From positions 8,965,614 to 9,029,613 of the forward strand of contig CM028328.1 in assembly GCA_016647705.1 (NCBI GenBank): a DNA stretch of 64,000 nt. Reading direction: 5' to 3'. Below the pieces are notes generated by a model. That model did not search any database and had not been told where the DNA came from. It saw only the letters and a program-made list of their open reading frames with translations. The number at the start of each line of letters is the position of its first letter. Position 1 is the first letter of the stretch. Of the stretch, positions 25,994 through 40,062 are shown one piece after another. The position numbers and the translations under genes were made by a program. This DNA is from Eucommia ulmoides (lineage: Eukaryota > Streptophyta > Magnoliopsida > Garryales > Eucommiaceae).

Positions 25994-26046
25994 GGGTGAA
26001 ATTATAGAGATGGAGAGGTTCAATGGGGCTTACCTATGATGGAAAT
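25357..26046 (-). other. Possible first intron and donor site of an unidentified host gene
   Basis: On the minus strand CCATCATAG|GTAAGC at about 26027-26041 is a strong splice donor match. Downstream of it come a CT run and sequence resembling a plant first intron. The copia element begins at 26047, so the exon that would lead into this donor would continue beyond it at 32096. No downstream coding exon was recognised. Confidence 0.25.
25933..25990. repeat. (TA)n(GA)n compound microsatellite
   Basis: An uninterrupted TA run of about 30 bases is followed by about 28 bases of GA. It lies about 56 bases left of the copia LTR. Confidence 0.95.
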
Positions 26047-29000
26047 TGTTGCTGCAGAAAATGAAATAAGGAATGAATTTACCAAAATTGCTTGGGTTGA
26101 GTCGCGGACTAGGTCTCTCTTTTTAAAATGTTTCACGGCTCCGCCTAAGAATGTGCAAGCAGTATCACAGTTTCGTCGTCCCCAGGATAAAATAACTGAA
26201 AATCACCTCTGTTTAGGACCTTCTTTGCACGGTAGAAGGTTTAAAAGATGAACACCCACACACTGCTCGGATGGCAAACAGACTGCTCGGAACATTGACC
26301 AAAAATGAAAAGAGAACAGGATGTTCCGAGAAAGGCGAACAGACTGATCGAAAAATAGCACTGATCGAGAACGAAAAAAAATTTATAGAAAAAAATAGCT
26401 CTCAAAGTTTTTGATTGTCTTGTGTTAAAATAATAAGGTAATCCTCGAGTTATATATGTGAAAAACTAATCAGAACGTTGGAGATTAGCTCGAAAATCGT
26501 GGAGAGATATGGGGAAGTGGAGAAAATCGTGAAGAGAAATTAAATTTACCAAGTCAAAACTATTTTAATAATAAAATAATAATTTTTTATTAAATAAATT
26601 TTGTCTAAAAAATATAAGTGCCACCTCACTTCACAAGCGCGCTAGGCTAGGCTCGGCTCGGCAGAACGAACAGATGGACAGACGGCGGCAGTGGGGCGCG
26701 CGCGTGGTAATCTAGTAGGGATGTAACTCCTCTCCCCTCCACAAAATGTGGGTACCCCTTGGGGCACACCCCAAATATTCTACCCATCCCTAATTATACT
26801 CATCTAGACCATTTCTCTCAGGTAATATAGGATAAAGGAAAAATAGGAAAAACTTGACACTTAATTTTATTTCTCTTTTAAAAAGGTTAAAATTCATTTA
26901 AGTTCCAACAATCCCCCACTTGAATTTTTAAAATAATTTTTCATCAAGCAGTATAATACAATATAAGATTGTGCATAAGCAAAAGTGTCTATCGACTAGA
27001 ACCTTTACATAGTGAAGATGATTTAGATTATATTAGAGTAACTCATAATTTTGAACTCTATCTCTAACAATATCTCACACACAACCCTATCAGGGTGTAG
27101 TCCAAAAGCCCGTGTTTTACGGCCATGCACATGTATTCCGGTGTAGAGAATGCTCTAGAGAATTTGTCCAAAATTCCACAGAAAGTGGCCACACTTCCAC
27201 ATTCACATAGGTGAGTCTATCTAGAATACTCCTATAGCTAGGTACTCCACTTCAAATAGAGTATAAATCTCATTAAGAGTTAATAAAAAAACTCAACCTT
27301 CTATCGTTTCAGGATGTCATGCTTCAACCAACACATGTATGGAATAGAACTAGAGATTATTATTATAACATGATTCTCCTCATATCACTTTATGAGTTGT
27401 TATTACCCTTTCAACCTATTTCTTGGGATCTCCAGTCCATAGGTTGGGTTTCCCTCACAAGTGACTCGTCAATCTATGGGCTTAAGTCCCATTCCTTTCG
27501 TGGTTTTGTAAACATTTTCTCGAGCTAGTTATTTCGTCAAAGGATCATCCAGGTTATCATTAGATCGTATATGATCCACTCTTACAGCTCCAGTCGAGAT
27601 ATATCCTCTAATAGTGTTGTGTTTGCGACGTATTTGTAGCATTTTTCCATTATAATAATGGTTCTAAATTTTTGCAATGGTTGCGGTACTATCGCAATGG
27701 ATCAAGACGACTGGAATCGGTCTCTCCCATAAAGGGTTATCAGAAAGCAGACTTCTTAACCACCTTACTTCTTCATTAGCCGACGCTAGTGCAATCATCT
27801 TAAACTCCATAGTAGATTGAGCCAAAATAGTCTGTTTCTTAGATTTTCAAGAGACAACTCCACCAACTATACTAAATATATAGTCGCTAGTTGCCTTGGA
27901 GTCATCTGAAAGGGTGTTCCAATCAATATCGCTATATCCTTCCAGAACAACGGGAAATTTCTGATAATATAATCCAAGGTTCATAGTTCTTTTTAGGTAT
28001 CTCATGATCTTTTCAATAGTATGCTAATGCTCAATACTAGGTCTGCTTGTAAACCTATATAGTAATCCCACAACATAAGCTATGTCGGGCCTAGTGCAAT
28101 CAGTGGCATATCGTAGACTGCTTATGATGCTCACATACTCAGATTGTCTAACACCATTACCGGTGTTCTTGAAAAACTTTACACTAGAATCATAATTAGT
28201 ACATGCTAGTTTACAGTCAAAGTAATTGTATTTCTTTAGTATCTTCTCTATATAATGAGATTAATCCAAAGAAATTCCATATTTAGACCTAATTATTTTG
28301 ATACCAAAGATCACATTAGCTTCACCAAGATCTTTCATATCAAAGTTAGCACATAGCATAGATTACACATTGTCCACGACATGAATATTAGAACAAAAAA
28401 TCAACAAGTCATCCACATAAAGACATATAATAGTGCAAATATCATTTTCAGATTTGTATTAGATACATTTGTCACTTTCATTCACTTTAAAACCATGTGA
28501 GATAACAAGATTATCAAATTTCTCTTGCCATTACTTAGGTGCTTGTTTCAAACCATAAAAAGATTTATCTAATTTACACACTTTGTTTTCTTGACCAGGA
28601 ATTACAAATCCTTCATGTTGGTCTATATATATTTCTTCTTCTAATTCACCATTCATCAATTTGGTGCACAACAAGATCATGAATAACAGCAAGTGATAAA
28701 AACACACAAATAGAAGTAATTCTAGAGACAAGTGAGAAAATATCAAAGAAATCTATATTTTCTCTTTGTTTAAACCCTTTGGCTACAAGATGAGCCTTAT
28801 ATTTATCAATAATTCCATCGGGTTTCAGTTTCTTCTTGAGAATCCATTTACATCCTATTGTTTTACAACCAAGAGGTAAATCTACTAAGTGCCAAATTCT
28901 ATTTGACTCGAGAGAGTCCATTTCACCATCTATAGGCTCTTGCCACAAATTGACATCTATAGAAGACAGCGCCTCGTGGAGGGTGAACAGATCCTTTTTT

Positions 29001-32000
29001 AAGGTATATGCATAAAACTCTGATCCATAATCCTTAGCAATACGAGCCTGTTTATTTTTTCTAGGTTCAAATTCTAATTCTTTATCAGACTCATTAATTC
29101 TAATAACAGACACATTACTAGAGGTCGAACCCCCACTATTCTTCAATTTAAAAGGAAATCCATGTTCATAAAAATCAGCATCATTAGATTCAATAATAAC
29201 ATGATCGTGCAAGTTATAAAATCTATATGGTTTGTTATTCACTGCATAACCAATAAAAATACATTTATATGTTCTACTTGCAAGTTTTCTTCTTTTAGGA
29301 TTAAGAATACGAACATATACCAAACAACCCCAAGTTCTTAAATAAGACAAATTTGGTATTTTATTTTTGAAAACTTCATAAGGTGAAATTTTATTTTTTG
29401 ATTTGAGAACTCTATTAAGCACATAACAAACAGTCAACAAAATTTCACCCCACCAGTGAAAAACAACACCAGAGTTAACCAAAATAGCAACTGCAGACTT
29501 AGAAAAAATTCTATTTTTCCTTTCAGTCTTACCATTCATTTCAAGAGAATAAGGTGCAATTTTTTCATGAATAATCCCATGAGAATTATAAAAGTCAATG
29601 AAAATATCAGAATCATACTCAGTTCCTCTATCACTACGCAACCTCTTAACTTTCTTATTGTATTGATTTTCAATTTCAGTCACAAATAATTTGAATATAT
29701 CAGACGTTTCACTTTTATTTTTTTTTAGATAAACAAAAGAATAATTAGAGCAATCATCAATGAATGTAATAAAATAGCGTTTTCAATTTCTAGTTAAGAC
29801 TCCATCAAATTCACAAATGTCAAAATGTATCAAATTTAGAGATTCAGATTCTCTAATTACTGATTTATGAGGGGTTTTGGTAATCTTAGTTTGACTACAA
29901 AATTCACACTTTTCAAAATCATTCAAAGTCAATTTCGGAATCAATTCTAAGTTGCTCATGTTTTTAATAATGCGTTTGTTAACGTGATAGAGTTTAGCAT
30001 GCCAAATATTAAAAGAACACAACATGTAAGCAGAAGTTGAAATTTTATTAGTATCAACATTCAATTTGAACATTCCATCAGTTGCATAACCCTTCCCAAC
30101 AAATACATTATTCTTGGTTAAGGTATACAAATCAGCCTCAATGATTTGAGTAAACACAATCTTGTTGAGAAGATAGCTTGAAACCAAGTTCTTTCTTATC
30201 TCTGGAGTATGTAGAACATCTTTTAGGATGACAGTATTTCCAGACGTAACTTCAATTCCACGTTACCAGAACCAGCAACAATAGTGGAATGGGAATTACC
30301 TAGCAACACTTTCGTGTCTTCAGTTTCAAAATAAGACTTGAACATTGCACGATCATAGCAGACATGGCGAGAAACACTAGTGTCTACTCACCACCCTTCG
30401 GATCCACCAACTACGTTGATTTCAGAAATCATTGCGACAAGTCAGTCCTCAGTAAGATTTGCCTGCGGAGCAGGACGACGTCTTTGCTGGCAGTTCTGAT
30501 CCATATGGCCCGCATTTCCACAGTTAAAGCAAGTAAGTTGTTCAGAATCATTTCTTGAATGGGGTTTCTGTCTATTCTGATTTTGATGAGCATTTCTATT
30601 CTGATTGTTGTGGTTGTGATTCTGATTTTTCATATTTTTTCCTTTGGGTTTTAGAATAGAAAATGATGATTTCTTGTGAGCGTTGTTGGAAACAACGAGT
30701 ACTTCATCTTTCTGATCTTGTTTACGGGTTATCTCCTCAATCCGAAGACGAGTAATCAAACTATCTAAAGAAAATTCTTTTGTTTTGTGCTTGAGAGTAT
30801 TCTTAAAATCTTTCTAAGTAGGGGGTAATTTGTCAATTAAAACAACAACTTGAAATTGTTTATCAAGAGACATACCTTCAGCAATTATTTCATGAGCAAT
30901 TTTATGAAGTTCATGAGATTGAATTTTTACATATTTGTCATCGGTCATTTGGTATTTTAGATAACGACTAACAGCATATTTCTTCGTTCTAGCCTCTTCA
31001 GTGTCGTATTTCTTCTGAAGAGCTTCCCAAATTTTCTTTGCAGATTTGTTAGAACAATAATCGTCATACAAATCATCAGACAGACCATTAAAGATAAAAT
31101 TCTTACAGCGAAAATTATTTTCATCCCAAGACTTATCTTTCTGAATCTGAGCATCAGTAGGGTCTTTAGGTAATTCAAGTTTTTCAGAAGTATAGACATA
31201 TGCAACTTTTTCCATAGTTAGAAAAAATAACATCTTCTATTTCTATCTTTTAAAATGAGACCCTTTGAAATGGAAGGGCTTGTTGAGATCAACAATAACT
31301 TGTTTAGACTTATGATCAGAAGACATTGCCGGAGATATATGGCAGAATATAAAAACGTCTTAAAATTGTTGCTGTAGAAAATAAAATAAGGAACGAATTT
31401 ACCAAAATTGCTTGTGTTGAGTCGCGGAGTAGGTCGCTCTCTTTAAGACGTTTTGCAGTTCTGTCTATGACCTTCTTTGCAAGCAAAATCATAGCCCCGT
31501 TGTCCCCAGGATAAAACAGCTCAGAATCACCTTTGTCTAGGACCTTCTTTGCAAGGCGAACAGACTGATAGGAAAATAGCACTAATCGAGAATGAAAAAA
31601 AAATTATAGAAAAAAATAGCTCTCAAAGTTTCTAATTTTCGTGTGTTAAAATACTGAGGTAATCCTCGAGTTATATAAGCGAAAAACTAATCAGAACGTT
31701 AGAGATTAGCTTGAAAATCGTGGAGAGATATGGGAAAGTGGAGAAAATTGTGGAGATAAATCAAATGTACCAAGTCAAAACTATTTTAATAATAAAATAA
31801 TAAATTTTGTCCAAAAAATATAAGTGCCATCTCATCTCAGACGCGCGCTCGGCTAGGTTCGGCCAGCTGGACGGTGGCGGTAGCACGCGTGTGGTAAATC
31901 AGTAGGGATGTAACTCCTCTCCCCTTCACAAAATATGGGTACCCTTTGGGGCACACCCCAAGTATTTTACCCATCCCTAATTATACTCCTCTAAACTCAT

Positions 32001-32095
32001 TCTCTCAAGCAATGTGGGATAAAGGAAAAATAGGAAAAACTTGACACTTAATTTTATTTCTTTTAAAAAGGTGAAAATTCATTTAAGCTCCAACA
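26047..32095 (-). mobile_element. Ty1/copia retrotransposon with both LTRs
   Basis: The LTRs are 26047-26910 (3') and 31367-32095 (5'), flanked by GAAAT and AAAAT, a likely 5-bp target duplication. A purine-rich tract (reverse complement of ATCCCCCACTTG) adjoins the 3' LTR. Domains in copia order on the minus strand are Gag (30440-31330, with a CX2CX4HX4C zinc knuckle CFNCGNAGHMDQNC), pre-integrase (29783-30187), integrase (about 29000-29683), reverse transcriptase with YVDD at 28408-28419, and RNase H down to about 27480. Coding is broken in several places. The LTRs differ at roughly one base in twelve by eye, suggesting an age of a few million years. The lineage was not determined, and no standard initiator-Met primer site is evident. 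Confidence 0.92.
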
Positions 32096-32560
32096 AAAAT
32101 TTTGGCGAAATGTAAAGTCTCTAATGTTAGAGCACAGAAAAATGGGAAGAAGAGATGAAGACCTAATGTTAGAGCACAGAAGGAGATGTAAGAAGAAATG
32201 ACGAATGAGAAGATAAATGTCTAGAATCAGATACAACCATAGAGAAAAAACAGTGGCCATTTGCCGAATTACCTAGCCCCCAAAGCCTCTACCATCGTCG
32301 TTACGCCATTACACCGCTCTCTCTATTGTCTCCGAGTCAGTTGCCCTAAAAACATTAGTGGCGACGAGAAAAGCCGGTACATACTGAGAAGTAGCAAGTC
32401 GCCATCAACAATCTCTTTCTCTCTCTCTCTGTCTCTCGTGGCCTACGGTAGCATTTGGGTGGTCAGCGGCGTTGGGGTAAATGATTTGATGACCCGTAGA
32501 ATTGTAGGTTCCATTGGAAAAAATAGGGAATAACGGATCAGGACCAGCGTCTGGAAATAT
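32096..32560 (-). other. Possible 5' exon or leader of a host gene, right of the copia element
   Basis: The stretch is GC-richer and has GA/TC runs in the style of a plant 5' untranslated region. The minus frame 32063-32260 starting MATVFSLWL leads toward the element. A second minus ATG (MATCYFSVCTG, near 32405) stops after about 16 codons. Read with the donor at 26035 this could be a first exon split by the copia insertion. No protein family was recognised, so it may equally be non-coding. Confidence 0.25.
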
Positions 32561-33779
32561 TTACGAAAATACCAAATAAAAATGGTCAAAATCAGCCTCA
32601 TTATTACAAAATCGCCACTACATTCGCTCTTTTATATATGTTATAGATATAAAAATAAATAGATTTTATTATGTTTTGGATTTCATCATGGGGCCTTGAG
32701 GAGACATTTATGTCAATATTTTTTTTAATGAAATCTTTGAAAAGATATGGACATATTTATTCTCATCAATTCTCATTATATTTGTTCAAAATATCTATTT
32801 TGTAAATTAAAGAATAATTATCACATTTAATTAAAGTTCTTGTAAATAATCAATTTATTAACAAAGTTCGTTTTGTTATTTTATTGATTACATTACATAA
32901 CTATGATCGACTTCCTTAAAGCTTTAAAATGACACTTAAATCGCATTTTTTGCATCAAAATAACATATATCATGTTGAATTTAACACGTTAAAGTTATTA
33001 TCAATATCGAAAAGTCATCATTTATGATTGCGTTGAATTTATCATGGTTTTCATTTCGTCATCCAATGATCTGACTAGACCTTATGATCATCAAGTCCTA
33101 ACAAACCAGTGACTAATGATCAAATGGAGGCTTTTAGTAGCATTCGCATAGACAGTACCACATTGTTGTTGTCAAAAATTATCTCACTCTCAATTGGTTC
33201 GTTCAGAGTACACATAACGATCTTAGGTGAGTTAGTGTCCTGGGGTCAATAATTTGATCCTGTCAGGTGAACAGTCCTCAAACAAAGTTTTTTGTAGTCC
33301 GAACAAGTACCTACACAAAAACATGTTGGGGTGTATCCAGTGAAGTCCCTTTAACGTGATAGTAAGGGCTCGAAAAAAAATGATAGTTCAAGTCTTAAGC
33401 AAGAAACATACTTATTATCTAGTGCATTTATTATCCAGCTATTTATGGACACGAAGTCGGAGTAGCCCCGGAAAATTAGGATCTTGATCTTAGATTAGCG
33501 GCATAATTCGACGTTTGGAGTAGTTAGGCCTTTGGGCCTGGAATTGTGGCCAATCAAATAGAGCATAGTGGTGTCTAGAAATAGTTAACATCTCGAGTTG
33601 GTATAGTTAGACTCCACATATGAATTTCTTGTTGAGATAGAAGTTTTAAGTTCAGAGTTCTCTGAGTGTCCCGTGGTCAACAATCAATTCTTTTAAAATC
33701 CAAGCTGAAGTCCTAAGCTTGTACTTGCACAAAGTTGATGTGGGGGCTTTTGCTTATTACCCGTAGTTGTGTTTATTTT
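32561..33779. other. Intergenic, probably old repeat sequence
   Basis: No coding frame was found. The part 33070-33760 is less AT-rich and has the texture of a degraded repeat (for example GAACAAGTACCTACACAAA), but I cannot assign it to a family. Confidence 0.3.
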
Positions 33780-35793
33780 CCATTTTGTACAAAAAATAAA
33801 ATAAAAAAATAAGCCTATTTCTTAGGGTATTTTTCTTTTATAATTGGTACCTTTTTAAAAAGTTATATTATCATTTTTCGAAGAAATGGTAAATATATTA
33901 ATTGTTTATCTTACATTTGTATTTTTATTTGTATTCACCTTAATCTTTTATTTTCAAATTTACAATATAAAAATTAGGGGTAATTACCGCCCAATTTTAA
34001 ATGAGTGTGGAAACTACCAAATGAACTCAACTGACATCTTTTAACTGATCAATTCTATTGCCAATTTACAGACTAGTTTACTCATATTAAATGAACTGTT
34101 ACCTTCCATATACGATAGATGAAACTGAAAATTAAGCCTAGTAATTTCTCTCAATTATGATTGTTGTTCAATGATTTTTACACCACAATGATCTATTAAT
34201 CATAATCTTCAAAATAACATATTAATCTTCTTCTTTTTTGGAATTCTGAAATTTGCATTTGAATGTCATATATAATATTAACTGTAATGTTCATGTTATA
34301 TACAATTTGTGTATCACGTGATTGTTGAATATAATATCTAATGTAATAGAAACTGATAAAGTGATTTAGATGTTAAATGTAACATTCAACTGTACTTTGG
34401 TAATATATAGGACCGTGGTAAATGTAACACGAGTGTGGAAATTAAAAATTCTAGAAATTCCCTATTGAGTATAAACACGAATTTGAAAACTAATGAAAAA
34501 ACTAATGAATATAATATCTTTTTAAAAATCTTATTCAGACAAATTTAAATATATAATTAAATTGTGAAAAAATGTATAAAACGTTAATTATTTTGATTTT
34601 AATAAAATGAAGTCGTTTCATAAGATAATAATGATTAAAAAAAACTCCAATCTCCAATTTCACGAATCTCATAAGGGCAAATTAGTCATGCGAATTGAGC
34701 CCCCCCCCCCCCCTTTTTTTTTAAAAAATAAATTAGGATTACATGGTTCAAAAAAGAATTACTTGATTTAATTAAATTATCAATAAACATGCTCCAATTG
34801 AACACTACCTAATTAAGATTTGGGACCAAGTGCCCCATTTATTTACAAATCAGATGTGTATCTTGTACTGTAATATGGAGTTCCAATGACAATTTAGAAC
34901 CCTAGATTTTGTGTAGAATAAATTTAGTACCATAAAATAGTTGAAGAGTCAAATTAAGAAACGGAGCATGCTCGTACGATGGCGATATCTCGAACGAAAA
35001 GTTCTGGAGAATCATCGCCAGGGCGAGTTTGCTTTCCACTATGGCAAGGTTCATCTCGATACAGATCCGGGGACCAACACTGAAGGAGAAGAATGCACCG
35101 TTGTTCTTCACCGCCTTAGATACCCCATCGGAAAACCTCTTGGGGTTGAACTCTTTGGCATCTGCCCCACAGAATTCGGTGTTGTAGTGGAGTAGGATTT
35201 GGGGAGGATGAGGTCCACCCCTAGCGGTAGGGTTAGGTGTCCTAATTTTGTTGCTTCGTATGTGGATCAGAGCAACATTGCGCCGATGGAAATATTCTCA
35301 AAGCTTCGTTCAATATCATCGTCACCTGTCAAAAATGAAAATAAGTATTATTTTAATTTTAAACTAAATTAATATAATAATAAAATTATAATATTAAAAT
35401 CAAGTGATGAGAAAGGTAAAATATCCTCAAAATTGTTTTATGAGATAGGTCTGCTAGTATTAACAATGACACACGAATAGTATTATGGTATACCTAATTT
35501 AGGGTAATTGCTGCAATATATGTCTCAAAATCGATTTTTTTTAAAAAAAATATTTTCTATATGTAAATTAAAAATAAAAATTAACTTAGAACTTTAGTTA
35601 TTAAATATATTTTTGTTTTAAAATTAAAAGTAAAAATTAATTGATTTTTTTTTTTAGTTTGATTTTTTAGTTTAAATTAAATTAAAAAATATTTTAAAAT
35701 TAAAAAACTCTAAAATAATCTGAAGTTAACCCAACCTTAATTAAACATAATCCTAATGAACGCTCATCTATACCTTGTGCCAAATATGGCACA
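33780..35793 (-). pseudogene. CYP72A: CYP72A pseudogene P2 (exon 5, part of intron 4, 3' flank)
   Basis: Exon 5 is 34902-35325, two bases shorter than in A and B, so the frame is broken. The C-terminal part (34902-35111) is open and ends with the family's FYGTKFILHKI. The haem loop reads FSVGPRICIEMNLA, with Glu for the final conserved Gly. Upstream, intron 4 sequence runs to about 35793, where a gypsy fragment begins; exons 1-4 are missing. The 3' flank from 33787 matches that of gene A but has no LINE and is interrupted at about 33977-34757. Confidence 0.87.
33977..34757. repeat. Non-autonomous insertion in the P2 3' flank
   Basis: It interrupts flank sequence that is continuous in gene A and gene B. 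It shares its 34508-34700 part with 20995-21150 and has TTGAATATAATATC and TGTAACATTCAAC words. A run of about 13 C residues followed by T lies at 34701-34720. The termini are not fixed, and no coding was found. Confidence 0.55.
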
Positions 35794-37163
35794 ACTAGCA
35801 AATAGTCAGGTCCTTTCATCAACCTCTGACAGGTTATGAAATGATTGATGAACATCTTCCCAAAGTCTTTGAAAGATGAGATGGAGTTGGGTGGAAGCTT
35901 GTGTAACCACTTCGGGGCAGAGCCTTTTAAGGTTGTAACGAAAGCTCTATACAACGCTGAGTCACCTATTCCACACAAGGCCATGACATGCCTAAACTGG
36001 TAGATATGGTCCATAGGATATGACTTCCTGTCATACTTTTTGAACTTTGTAGGGTTGAACTTTTCAGAGAGTGGTACAACCAAGATGTCTGAGGTGAAAG
36101 GCATTTTAGTTCCTTTCAGCAGTGTATCCAGTTCATCCAGGTGTAGATAACTCTCCTCTTAGCTTTTGGACTGCTGATGTGAATCAACAGTCTCAGTTCT
36201 ACTGAATACCCTTCTCTTCGATTTTTGATTGTTGGTATCTCCCTGGACAACTCTTTCTTCTTGTGATAGTGGGTGTGCAGACCCTAGAGAGTCTATTTCT
36301 TCCTCCAAACTGTTGTCAACGGTAAAAGGTTTTGGTTTGTTTTTGGCAATTAACTCCGACATATAATTGATCACGTCCACCACTTCTAATATTTTCCCTG
36401 TAAGGGCGTCAATCTTTGCATCAAAGCTCTGCACCTTTGGTGGAGGATTATCCCTAACCTTATTTGACACTCCTATAGGAATCTCATTGTCAACTGGTGG
36501 TGGCATGTCATTGATGTGACTTGGTACTACTCATCTTGGTCGTGGTTGCCTCATTCTTGCTATGGAAATATTTTCTGTAAGTGTTTCCCACAAACGGCGC
36601 CAAATGATGTTGCAAAAAATTCTCAACACATGCGACCTCATATGCCAAAAACTTCTTCAACTTTACCTTTCAACCTACAAAACTGATTAGTTATTAAGGA
36701 GGACACCGGTGTAGTATCGGACAAAGAACCTCCGACGTGAGAATAAGTTAACTTTATTATGGAGAAGACTAAAGCACTCAAATCAGTCATAAAGAATAAA
36801 TAACGATACATTCCCTTCATATAGATTCAGTAGATCTCTACCTTTTCATTGGTATGGTCGCCCGTTTCATAATCCTTCTCCTAATGGCATAGCATATGGC
36901 CACGATCTTCTCCATTAAACCGAAAGAAGATCTCTGTAATGTTCCTCCATAAAATATGGGTTGTTACAGTCAAGTGCTTGTAACGCTCCTCATGGACGAG
37001 GGTCATTGAGATAATGGGCTGACCTATTCCTGGCCGTGTCACTGTGGGCTCTGATCATCCATTGATGGACCTTCTTGTGAGGCTTTATTTATTTGTATAC
37101 TAGACCATTAAGGTCTTTTTCTCGATGGGCCTTATATGCTCAGCCCAAATCGCGTATTGGGTT
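35794..37163 (-). mobile_element. Ty3/gypsy 5' fragment: LTR, primer site and gag
   Basis: In minus orientation an LTR of about 555 bases (36608-37163) ends TGCAACA. It is followed by a TTTGGCGCCGTTTG primer-site motif (about 36592-36606), as used by Tat/Athila-type gypsy elements. Gag-like frames follow at 36159-36506 and 35700-36104, the latter with a gypsy Gag look (KFNPTKFKKYD, FRHVMALCGIGD, FKDFGKMFINHF). The fragment stops against P2 near 35794 and against a copia LTR near 37164. It is a broken fossil. Confidence 0.75.
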
Positions 37164-39716
37164 AATTGGCCTAATGAGCTACCCAATATGGGGTGAATTG
37201 GGTAGTATTAAAAAAATATCAGAATAATAACACTTCAATAATCAAACAATTAATTTTATTTTAAAATTAATTATTATCTTTATAGCAGCGGATAAGTGTA
37301 ATAAGCTCTAGGTGCACACCCAAACAACACAAGATAAAATAAACTAAATAAGCAATGTAGTACACACCGATATATCATTTTTCACCAAGCTACTCTTAGC
37401 TAATCTAGTCCTCCGAGCCCCACGAAGATTCGCACCCACTAAACTCAAGATTCCTTTATAGGTAAGAACCAAACCCTCACAATGATTTTCTTCGCAGGTT
37501 TCGAATCAACCTTTACAAATTTGTTTTTCCAAGCTCAGGAATAACCTTTACTTTTTACAGGCTCAAGAATAACCTAATTCTTTTTATACCTTAGGCAAAA
37601 TAACCAAAACCTCACAAACACTCCAAAAATCATTTTACCCGGTAAGGATTGAACCGTTACAAAATTGCTCACAAATTAATTCAATCTAGGAAGAATTACT
37701 ACCTCAATCTCTTTATAGGAAGAGACTAAAATCAGCTACCTTTAGATTAAATACTCCCAATAGTATTCAATTAATCACTCAACTCACCAATTTTAAATTG
37801 ATAAGTGATTTTTCTCACTTGAAACTTTTACTACCCAAGATAAATTAGAACTCAATTAATATATCCCAAAACTAATGATAGAAAAGTAAGATATTCAAAA
37901 TCTGATTTTAAACAAAAATTAGGTAGTACGTAATTAAGCACGTAATCAGATTTCTACAAGAAATTGTTTCAAAAATAGTTTTCAATAAAAAATTAGAAAA
38001 CAATTTCAAATATCAAATTCCAAATATAATCAAGCAATACTAAATAGAAAGTAATTTGGAAAGATCTCACCCGGATTCCACCGAAAGAATAATGATAACA
38101 ATGTTTCTTCAGATTCGGTAGTAGCAACAATCCACAACAAATATTTCTCAATAATAACTCTTAGAACATATTTTACAATTCACTCAATATGATAACTCTT
38201 AGAAAGCTCAGTATAATTCTCTTGATCTCTCTCTAATATGAAAAACGCAGGTCTATATAAAAGGAAATAAAATAAGCTCTCTAACGGCTAGTTCCCTCTT
38301 GTTATGACATTTAATTGCTCTTATAGACCCCTTATATCATTAAAACTTCATCCTGATTCAAATAACTTAATTATAGCTTTTAATCTTCTCAATTAAATCC
38401 CCTAAATATTTCTCAATCACAATTAAATACGATAGAAAGAATTAGATGTACCAAATTGAAAAATATTCAAACTTAATGAACCATATCTATAGGGATATCA
38501 TAATATATATTACATATCTCAAATAACATCAAATCCTTAAAATATCTCTCAGATCTTAACCATAAAACGGCTAGTAACAGCTACTTTTAGAATAAAATCC
38601 GGAATTTCACAAAATCCTGAAATAGTGCCATAAGTCGATTTGTCTCTCAACTTACCAATTCAGAGAGTTTCATAAGTCGACCTGTTTGTCAACTTACCAA
38701 TCCAGAGAGTTTTATAAGTCAACCTGTCTGTCAACTTACCAATTCAGAGACTTTCATCTTTGGACATAGGTCGACCTACCTGTTGACCGATCATGTTGGA
38801 ATCCTTCCTCAATTCAATTTTAATCTATTTTCTTCAACGTTTTTGCCCTTTTAACCGATTTCTTTTTTCTGTTAGCTCCACTACATTCTTAATTTCCTTT
38901 TCAATCAATTATTTTTACTTCTTTTTCAATAACACATAAGAGCAAATAATTTCACTAATTATGTCACCCCCCCACCCTGGGCCCCCATTGCCCAAGGCCA
39001 GGCGTGACGTCCCCTCAACCCAACCTGACCAAACAATCAAATACATACATATATATGTATAAATGCTCATGTCTTTCTATTAATACTTTTTTTTCCAAAA
39101 TATATATATTTACTCATATAAAAAATTTGGCAATACACTCGTCCCAAATATGTACAACAAAAATCATCAAAATACCGAACCTTCCACGGTTCACCTCTAA
39201 CCGGCCTACTCCCAAAAATGACACTACCTCCAACTCTATCTAGTGCCAATAGTGAACCCACTCCTAGCCACGGTATCTGGAACCAAATATTTTATCTGTG
39301 TACTATCTTCATAATAAAAATATTTTATGGATCAAATTCATTTATTAAACACCACATTTCAAAATATAATATCATATATCGCATACCATTCTGGAAATCT
39401 AGTTCCACTACCACCAATGTAATGAAATAATATATTTAAAACATCCAATCCAAACATTTTAAGTCAACCAATGCAATAATATATTTTCGTCAACCCATTT
39501 AAAATAATATATTTAAGCTAATCAATCCAGGCAGTTCATCGTATAATAAAATACCGCACACCACCTTCCTACTACCCATAGGATCGTTTTTACCTCATGA
39601 TCAGAGTTACAATAGTACTGTAACATGTACAACTGTGTCATCTAAAGTGACTATCAGTGTCAGGGCCATTTATTATTCCCAATGGTAGGGGTACCACCCA
39701 TAGGATTTGTACTCCT

Positions 39717-40062
39717 AACGGATCAATCAACCACCTGTCAGACTAATCCTCCGGATAGGTTATCATAATCAACCACCTGCAGGACTACCCTTCTGACAAG
39801 TCATAATAATCAACCACCTGCAAGACTATCCTCCTGACAGGTCATAATAATTAACTACTTGCAAGACTATCCTCCTGACATGTCATAATGTCAACAACCA
39901 CCTGTAGGATATATCCTCCTGACAGGTCATAATAATCAATCACTTGCAGGACTGACACTCCTGACAGGTCAATAACATAATCAACCACCTACAAGACGTG
40001 CCTTCCTAACAGGTCAAAACCATCCCGCAGGACAAGCCCTTCTGACGGGATCAAAGCTATGG
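39717..40062. repeat. 41-bp minisatellite in the long solo LTR
   Basis: About eight imperfect units of the pattern AATCAACCACCTGCAGGAC ... CCTCCTGACAGGTCATAAT. Each unit holds a CCTG...CAGG pair able to fold back. Confidence 0.85.

Noticed and set aside
28646-29683. 345-codon minus frame, the longest in the window, as a possible host gene
   Set aside because: It is copia integrase plus the start of reverse transcriptase, in order with the gag and other pol parts of the element 26047-32095.
39717-40062. Regularly spaced repeats resembling a CRISPR array
   Set aside because: Units are contiguous and degenerate with no unique spacers, in plant DNA and inside an LTR.
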